Source of the DNA: Amycolatopsis benzoatilytica AK 16/65
GTDB lineage: Bacteria > Actinomycetota > Actinomycetes > Mycobacteriales > Pseudonocardiaceae
Length of the DNA: 64,000 bases
NCBI RefSeq assembly: GCF_000383915.1
Contig: NZ_KB912942.1
Span: 6,830,413 to 6,894,412, forward strand
Direction of reading: 5' to 3'
Part shown: positions 59,029 to 64,000 of the stretch, in pieces
How the letters are laid out: each line of letters opens with the position of its first letter
How positions within the stretch are numbered: position 1 is the first letter of the stretch
Made by a program: the position numbers and the translations under genes
Notes under the pieces: model-generated
Told to the model about the DNA's origin: nothing
Databases searched by the model: none
The model's input: the letters and a program-made list of their open reading frames with translations, nothing else

Positions 59029-59574
59029 ATGAGCACTCCGGCCAGGCACCGCGGCGCACTTGCCGCAGTGCGCGGCGGGCTGCTCGCGCTGAGTTCGGCC
59101 TCACTCGCGGTGACCGCGCACGCGGCCGCCGACGGCGGACTGCCGGATCCGGCGCTCACCCTCCTGCTCACCGGCCTGCTCGGCTGGACGGCCACCGCGC
59201 TCGCCGGCCGGGCCCGTGGCCGGCTCGGCACCGTCGCCGTCCTCGGCGCCGGACAGCTGGTGATGCACCTGGTGCTGACCACTCTCGCCGGCCACCACCC
59301 GTCCGGCGCGGCCACCGCGCCGAACGGCTGGGCGATGACCGCGGCGCACGCTGTCGCGACCGTGCTCACCGCGCTCGTGCTGGCCCGCGCGGACGCGATG
59401 CTGCTCGCGGTGCTGCGCGTGCTCCGGATGATCCTCCCGCTGCTGGTCCCGGCGGTGCCGGTGCCGGTCGGCGCGCCGCTCGTCGCGCGCCGTCGACCGG
59501 ACAGCGCGGTGCCGCTGACCCAGCTCGAGCTTCGCCGGGTACGCGGACGCCGCGGCCCGCCTGCCTGTTCCTGA
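59029..59574 (+). CDS. Membrane protein preceding the YcnI-CopC-CopD genes
   Basis: The 181-residue protein has about four membrane helices (LALSSASLAVTAHAAAD, LTLLLTGLLGWTATALAG, LGAGQLVMHLVLTTLAG, and a third pair at AHAVATVLTALVLAR) and a Pro/Val-rich end. Histidines (QLVMHLVLTTLAGHHPSG) could bind copper in the membrane. It is the first gene of the copper cluster and probably takes part in the same process. ATG at 59029 lies 6 nt after TAAGCT (59017-59022) with no ribosome site: probable leaderless start. Confidence 0.78.
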   Translation: MSTPARHRGALAAVRGGLLALSSASLAVTAHAAADGGLPDPALTLLLTGLLGWTATALAGRARGRLGTVAVLGAGQLVMHLVLTTLAGHHPSGAATAPNGWAMTAAHAVATVLTALVLARADAMLLAVLRVLRMILPLLVPAVPVPVGAPLVARRRPDSAVPLTQLELRRVRGRRGPPACS

Positions 59575-59647
59575 ACCCTCTGCACCCCTTTTCCTCTTTT
59601 CCGGCGGTCGATGTCTTCCGCCGGCTCACCCCTGTTCAGGAGCAGTT

Positions 59648-60394
59648 GTGTCCCACCATGTCTTCCGGCGCGCCGGAGTCCTCGCCGCCACCGCCGCCGC
59701 CACCGGCCTGCTCGGCGCCGGCATCGCGTCCGCGCACGTCTCCGCCAACGTCTACGGCGACCAGCCGGCCAAGGGCGGTTACGGCACGATCTTCTTCCGC
59801 GTCCCCAACGAGGACCCGAAGCTCGGCACCGTCAAGGTCGAGATCGACGTGAACCCGGAGTACGGCATCGGCAGCCTCCGCACCAAGCCGATCCCCGGCT
59901 GGACCGCCGAGGTCAGCAAGTCGAAGCTCGCGCAGCCGCTGACCACCTCGTCCGGCACGAAGATCACCGAAGCGGTCTCGAAGGTCGTCTGGACCGCGCA
60001 GCCGGGCACCAAGATCGGCACCAACGAGTTCCAGGAGTTCGAGATCAGCGGCGGCGCGCTGCCGTCGAACGTCGACCAGCTGCAGTTCCCGGCCGTCCAG
60101 ACGTACGAGGGTGGCAAAGTGGTGAACTGGAACCAGCCCACTCCGCCCAGCGGCGAGGAGCCGGAGCACCCGGCCCCGACCGTGAAGCTGGCCGCCGCCG
60201 AGTCGTCCGAGCACGGCGGGCACGCGCAGACCACATCGGCGGAGCAAAGCACCGAAGCGGCCGCCGGGCAGGACGACACCGCCCGGTGGCTCGGCGGGGC
60301 CGGCCTCGTGGTCGGCGCGCTCGGACTCGGCATCGGCGCGGGCGCGGTGCTGCGTTCCCGCCGCCCGGCAGGCAAAACCGAAGGAAGCAAGTAA
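59648..60394 (+). CDS. ycnI: YcnI-like copper-binding protein (DUF1775)
   Basis: The 248-residue exported protein has a signal peptide (1-29, cleaved at ASA-H) leaving His30 at the mature N-terminus, a copper ligand in characterised YcnI. The beta-rich DUF1775 domain (30-165) has GGYGTIFFRVPNEDPKLGTVKVEIDV and WTAQPGTKIGTNEFQEFEIS. A Glu/Ala/His-rich linker (SSEHGGHAQTT) and a C-terminal membrane helix (about 217-238) anchor it outside the cell. It starts with GTG at 59648 and the copC ATG directly abuts its stop. It probably delivers or stores copper. Confidence 0.92.
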   Translation: MSHHVFRRAGVLAATAAATGLLGAGIASAHVSANVYGDQPAKGGYGTIFFRVPNEDPKLGTVKVEIDVNPEYGIGSLRTKPIPGWTAEVSKSKLAQPLTTSSGTKITEAVSKVVWTAQPGTKIGTNEFQEFEISGGALPSNVDQLQFPAVQTYEGGKVVNWNQPTPPSGEEPEHPAPTVKLAAAESSEHGGHAQTTSAEQSTEAAAGQDDTARWLGGAGLVVGALGLGIGAGAVLRSRRPAGKTEGSK

Positions 60395-60958
60395 ATGCGT
60401 AAAGCGCTCTTCGCGCTGGCGATCACCGGGGTGGCCCTGCTCGGCACGGCCACCCCGGCGCTGGCGCACAACGTGCTGATCAGCTCCGACCCGGGCAACG
60501 GCGCGTCCGTCGCGAAAGGCCCGGAGAAGGTCACCCTGACGTTCGACCAGTACGTGCAGAACGCCGACGTCAACCAGATCGCGGTGACCGGCCCGGACGG
60601 CAGCCAGTGGGCGGAAGGCCCGGTGACCGTCGAGAACAACGTGCTCAGCGCGCCGCTGCGGCCGCTCGGCCCGGCGGGCAAGTACACGATCGGCTACCGC
60701 GTCCTGTCCGCGGACGGGCACCCGGTGTCCGGCGAGATCCCGTTCACCCTGACGACCGCGGGCACCGGCACCCCGGCGAAGGGCGACGCGGCCAAGGCAG
60801 CCGGGGCACCGGCTTCCGCGCCCGCCGCGTCGGCTTCGTCGTCGACCGGCGTGCCGATCTGGGTGTGGATCGCCGGTGCGGTCGTGCTGCTGGCGATCGG
60901 CCTGACCGTCGCGTTGCGCACCGGTCGCGAACCCGGATCGGAGAAGTCGGACCAGTGA
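60395..60958 (+). CDS. copC: CopC copper-binding protein
   Basis: The 187-residue protein has a signal peptide ending ALA-H, so mature residue 1 is His25, the N-terminal ligand of the CopC Cu(II) site. The CopC beta-barrel (25-120) has NVLISSDPGNGASVAKGPEKVTLTFDQYV and ADGHPVSGEIPFTLT with the second conserved His region. An Ala/Pro/Ser-rich linker and a C-terminal membrane helix (about 150-170) follow, so it is membrane-anchored. The stop overlaps the copD start (GTGA). It hands copper to CopD. Confidence 0.94.
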   Translation: MRKALFALAITGVALLGTATPALAHNVLISSDPGNGASVAKGPEKVTLTFDQYVQNADVNQIAVTGPDGSQWAEGPVTVENNVLSAPLRPLGPAGKYTIGYRVLSADGHPVSGEIPFTLTTAGTGTPAKGDAAKAAGAPASAPAASASSSTGVPIWVWIAGAVVLLAIGLTVALRTGREPGSEKSDQ

Positions 60959-61983
60959 CCAGAGCCGAGACCACCTCGTCGGTCCGCTGGGCCACGCTCG
61001 CCTGCGTGGTCGTCGCGGGATTGCTGGGCGCGCTGATCGGCATCGCGCTCACCGCGTCCTCGCCCATCCCGGGCGTGGTGGAACCCAGCGAGGTGGTCTC
61101 GGCGGCCATCCCGATCGTGCGCGTGCTGCTGGATCTGGCGGCGGTCGCGACGATCGGCTTGGCGCTGCTCTCCGTGCTGGTCGGCTATGACCGGCCGAAA
61201 CTCACCGAACCGGTGCTGCGCCGGGCCCGCCCCGCCGCGGTCGCCGCCGCGCTGATCTGGGCCACCACCGCGGTGGTCGCGCTGATCCTGCAGACCGCCG
61301 AATACAAGCCGGGCAAGCCGATGCTGACCGCCGGCGACATCGGCTCGTACATCGCGAACGTCGGCGCGGGCAAGGCGCTGGTGATCGTCGCGGTGCTGGC
61401 ACTGCTGCACGCCGCGCTCGGCTTCGCGGCGCTGCGCAAGGGCGAGAAGGTGCCCGCCGAAGTGCGGGTGGGCCTGGGACTGTTCGCGCTGCTGCCGCTG
61501 CCGGTCACCGGCCACGCCTCGAACTGGGCGTATCACGACTACACGATGATCTCGATGGAACTGCACGTGATGAGCGCGGTCGCCTGGTGCGGCGGCCTGG
61601 GCGCGATGATCGTGCTGCTCGCCGCGAACCGGACGCTGCTGGCGCACGCGCTGCCGCGGTTTTCGAAATTGGCGACGCTGTGCTTGGTGCTGTCCGCGGT
61701 GACCGGCCTGTTCAACGGCGTGGTGGAGATCTGGGCCAACCCGACGATCGGCTTCTGGGCCGGAGTGTTCACGACGCCGTACGGCCAACTGATGGTGCTG
61801 AAGGTGCTGTGCACCGGCACGATCGCCCTGCTGGCCGCCAACCTCCGCTGGCGGCTCATGCCGCGGATCGTGCGCCATCAGCGAACCGCGCTCGCTTCGT
61901 GGGCGACGCTGGAATTGACCGTTATGGGACTGGCTTTCGGATTCGCCGTAGTGCTCACTCGTGCGCCGGTTGCGGTGTCCTGA
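60955..61983 (+). CDS. copD: CopD copper-uptake membrane protein
   Basis: The 342-residue protein has about nine membrane helices and a CopD domain (about 200-310): TGHASNWAYHDYTMISMELHVMSAVAWCGGLGAMIVLLAANR, with conserved histidines in the HASNWAYH and ELHVMSA segments. CopD proteins move copper across the inner membrane. It is the last gene of the cluster, translationally coupled to copC (GTGA), and is followed by a hairpin before the convergent kinase gene. Confidence 0.93.
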   Translation: MTRAETTSSVRWATLACVVVAGLLGALIGIALTASSPIPGVVEPSEVVSAAIPIVRVLLDLAAVATIGLALLSVLVGYDRPKLTEPVLRRARPAAVAAALIWATTAVVALILQTAEYKPGKPMLTAGDIGSYIANVGAGKALVIVAVLALLHAALGFAALRKGEKVPAEVRVGLGLFALLPLPVTGHASNWAYHDYTMISMELHVMSAVAWCGGLGAMIVLLAANRTLLAHALPRFSKLATLCLVLSAVTGLFNGVVEIWANPTIGFWAGVFTTPYGQLMVLKVLCTGTIALLAANLRWRLMPRIVRHQRTALASWATLELTVMGLAFGFAVVLTRAPVAVS

Positions 61984-62166
61984 CCAGGCAAGTGACGGCG
62001 GGTAGCTGCAAATTGCACAATGGGACTAGCATTGCGCCGATCGGGGCGACCTGCCCAGCCGAATTCGTGTCGCGTTTCGATACCTGGTGAGCCATCGGCG
62101 GGGAAGCGGCGAACGGTCGTCTGCAGTCTGCGAATGCACGTGCAGAACCGCGCTCCGCGGAGGGCG

Positions 62167-62215
62167 GTGAAGGGAACCTTGAGGGACTCAGAGTCAGTGA
62201 ATGTTCCCTTCCCGG
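62167..62215. repeat. GTGAAGGG hairpin, imperfect copy
   Basis: GTGAAGGGAACCTTGAGGG at 62167-62185 pairs imperfectly with ATGTTCCCTTC further on, leaving a stem with several mismatches. It lies between the convergent copD and kinase genes, like the perfect copies at 17456 and 55099. Confidence 0.75.
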
Positions 62216-62251
62216 ACTCGCAGCGCACCGCCTGCACCGGTTAGCAGGGGC

Positions 62252-63142
62252 TCAGCGGTAGCGGGTCCACGCCGTCCCGGTCCGGCCCGCCCGCAGGTCC
62301 GCCAGCCGACGGCGCAGCTCCGCCCGCACCGGCGGGTGACTGCGCAAAATCGGCAGCACGCTGGTCGTCAGCTTCAACTCCCGCACCGCTCTGAGCACCG
62401 CGAACCCCGGCCACCGGGTCACGTCGAACCCGTACGCGGCGGCGAATTCCGTATAGCGCGAGGGCGGGTCGCCGAATCGTTCGCGGCCGACGGCGAGTGG
62501 CGTCAGGTCCCACTCCGGCGGGCCGACGCACGACGAGTCGAAATCGCACAGCACTGGCCCGTCCGGGCCGGGCAGGACGTTGCCCGGGTGCGCGTCACCG
62601 TGCACGAAACCCCTGGCCAGCGGGAACTCCAAGGTGTCCAGCCGGTCCTGGATCTCGGCACAGCGGTCGATCAGGAACCGCTGGTCGTCCGAGGACAGAT
62701 CCTCCGCGTCGGCCACCCGCGCCCGTACCGTGACGAGCGGCTCCCACTCCGCCAAACCGTCCGGCGGCGGCAGCTCGTGCACCCGGCGCAGCAGGCCGGC
62801 GAGATCAGCGGGCGTCGGCGGCGGGCCGGTCAGCGGCACCCGGTCCCACACCGTCACCAGGTATCCCTGCACTTCAAGCGGCTGGTCAAGGCCAGCCAGC
62901 AGACGAACGGCGGGTACCTCATTGCGGGCGAAATGCTCGGCGACCCGCACCACGGTGCCAACGCGATGGCGCAGCTTCGTCGATCCGACGATCCGCACGA
63001 CGACGGGAGCGCTGCCCAGCGTGAAGACCGCGTTGTTCGTGAACCGCAGCAGCCGGGCACCGGCCGGGTCCAGGCCCAGCCGCGCGCAGGTGCCAGCCAG
63101 CACCCGGCGCAGCTTTGCCGGGGTGAACCGGCCCTCGGGCAC
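62252..63142 (-). CDS. Aminoglycoside-phosphotransferase-like (APH) kinase
   Basis: The 296-residue protein has the APH-type kinase fold: an N-lobe with VVVRIVGSTKLRHRVGTVVRVAEHFA and the C-lobe catalytic motif GFVHGDAHPGNVL near 179 (Brenner motif, catalytic Asp) followed by VLCDFDSSCVGPPEWDL with the metal-binding Asp. Substrates of this family range from aminoglycosides to choline and homoserine, so drug resistance should not be assumed. It starts with GTG at 63142, 7 bp after the stop of the upstream TPR gene, and is likely co-transcribed with it. Confidence 0.9.
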   Translation of the reverse strand: MPEGRFTPAKLRRVLAGTCARLGLDPAGARLLRFTNNAVFTLGSAPVVVRIVGSTKLRHRVGTVVRVAEHFARNEVPAVRLLAGLDQPLEVQGYLVTVWDRVPLTGPPPTPADLAGLLRRVHELPPPDGLAEWEPLVTVRARVADAEDLSSDDQRFLIDRCAEIQDRLDTLEFPLARGFVHGDAHPGNVLPGPDGPVLCDFDSSCVGPPEWDLTPLAVGRERFGDPPSRYTEFAAAYGFDVTRWPGFAVLRAVRELKLTTSVLPILRSHPPVRAELRRRLADLRAGRTGTAWTRYR

Positions 63143-63149
63143 CAGCAGG

Positions 63150-64000
63150 TCAGGCCGCGTAGAAGCTCTTGAGCCGGTCGGCGAGGTCGCGGGCGTCGGC
63201 GTTGTTGCGTCGCCGTTCCGCCTCCGCCAGCAGCGGCCGCATCCGGTCCTTGACCCGCGCGGACTTGATGCTCTCCGCGCAGTCGATAGCCTTGCCGCCG
63301 ACCTTCACGCCGTGGTCGATATCGCCCTCGAGCAGGTGATTCGTGGCGAGCGCGCTCAGCATGAACGCCTTGCTGCGCGCCATGTCGTCGGTATACGTCT
63401 CGACCGCCCGGGTCAACGCCGGGATCGCGTACTTCGTGTGCTCGGCGTTCTTCATCGCCAGCACGGTGTGCACGGTGCCGGTCATCGCGTACACATCGGT
63501 CTCGTTGAAGAACTTGACCCACGATTCCGCCTGGGTCAGGTCAGCCCGGGCGAATTCGTCCTTGCACCGGCCGAGCAGCTTCACCGACTGCTCCTCGTTG
63601 CCCATCATCGCGTAGGCCCACGCCTCGTTGGCGCACAACACCGCCACCGCCAGCTCGGAGCCCGATTCCTGGGCGGCGATCTGCCCGAGCTGGAACAGCT
63701 TCAGCGCGTCGTTCGCGGCGTCCTGGTGCAGGTAGACGCGCCCCATCCGGTACAGCACGTTGGCCACCAAGTGATGGTCGTTGCCCTGTTTGGCCAGGTC
63801 CAGCGCCTGCGCGAAGTGGCCGCGGGCGGAGTCCATCAACCCGGTGTCGAACGAGGTCCAGCCGGCCAGGCTGTGCAGGTCGGCGATCGCGACGAACAGC
63901 CGCTGCTTCACCTGCTCGGCCGCGCTCGACTCGAGCATCTGCTGTCCCCAGGACAGCTGCGCGACCACCGCGTCGCGGCAGAAACCGCCGCCGTACTGGT
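63150..64000 (-). CDS. TPR-repeat regulatory protein (partial, C-terminal part)
   Basis: The frame is open from the window edge (QYGGGFCRDAV...) to the stop at 63150, giving 283 residues. It has tetratricopeptide-like helical repeats: AIADLHSLAGWTSFDTGLMDSARGHFAQALDLAKQ, HHLVANVLYRMGRVYLHQDAANDALKLFQLGQIAAQ, AEHTKYAIPALTRAVETYTDD and the late EGDIDHGVKVGGKAIDCAESIKSARV. Large actinomycete regulators of this type carry an N-terminal XRE DNA-binding domain, which would lie beyond the window. An internal GTG at 63968 is not the start. Its relation to the adjoining kinase gene is unclear. Confidence 0.85.
   Translation of the reverse strand, partial: QYGGGFCRDAVVAQLSWGQQMLESSAAEQVKQRLFVAIADLHSLAGWTSFDTGLMDSARGHFAQALDLAKQGNDHHLVANVLYRMGRVYLHQDAANDALKLFQLGQIAAQESGSELAVAVLCANEAWAYAMMGNEEQSVKLLGRCKDEFARADLTQAESWVKFFNETDVYAMTGTVHTVLAMKNAEHTKYAIPALTRAVETYTDDMARSKAFMLSALATNHLLEGDIDHGVKVGGKAIDCAESIKSARVKDRMRPLLAEAERRRNNADARDLADRLKSFYAA

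Overview
This 64 kb window looks like chromosome from a high-GC actinomycete, most likely Amycolatopsis or a close relative in the Pseudonocardiaceae. The grounds are about 70% GC with strong third-position bias, frequent GTG starts, a mycothiol S-conjugate amidase, an F420-type PPOX protein, IdeR/DtxR-type iron boxes and many promoters of leaderless-mRNA type. There is no phage, IS element, CRISPR array or rRNA operon. The species assignment is inference.

Layout. 1-5 kb: cydA-cydB-cydDC (cytochrome bd oxidase and its assembly exporter, running off the left edge) and cutA. 5-12.6 kb: a UPF0016 cation exporter, DUF998 protein, IclR regulator with a coupled unknown gene, an iron-box DUF2470 gene, PPOX and CPBP genes, arginine deiminase, and ferritin behind facing iron boxes. 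12.6-21 kb: RibD-type reductase, a SigE-family sigma factor with its membrane partner, DUF952, DUF5926, a P450, mca with a divergent TetR gene, DUF4328 and rhodanese. 21-27 kb: a carboxylate/sodium symporter with small subunit, LytTR regulator, S49 protease and LytS-type kinase in one orientation. 27-33 kb: Fpg/Nei glycosylase, a sigma factor fused to an anti-sigma-like zinc motif and a long Ser/Thr tail, tRNA-Gly(GCC), an Imm7-like/DUF2716 pair and a gene behind a LexA-like box. 33-42 kb: two paralogous single-pass membrane proteins, a 1224-residue fused glycosyltransferase/glycosyltransferase/FkbM methyltransferase and an acyltransferase, which read as a cell-surface glycan locus. 42-50 kb: NarL-type two-component system, MmyB-type regulator with a divergent MFS pump, sigma factor coupled to a double VOC protein, and UDP-glucose dehydrogenase. 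50-58.7 kb: SDR, methyltransferase, PadR regulator, TM0106-type RecB nuclease, DUF6474 protein and a four-gene osmoprotectant ABC transporter. 59-64 kb: YcnI-CopC-CopD copper locus, an aminoglycoside-phosphotransferase-like kinase and the C-terminal part of a TPR regulator.

How it fits together. Most units are housekeeping or stress-linked: respiration, iron and copper handling, thiol detoxification, osmoprotection and envelope building, with many local regulators sitting beside their likely operators. Two window-wide patterns stand out: a family of long GTGAAGGG hairpins placed mainly between convergent genes, and a recurrent TANNNT box 6-7 nt before start codons. The most unusual coding content is the 33-42 kb glycan locus and the sigma/anti-sigma fusion at 28.4-30.0 kb.
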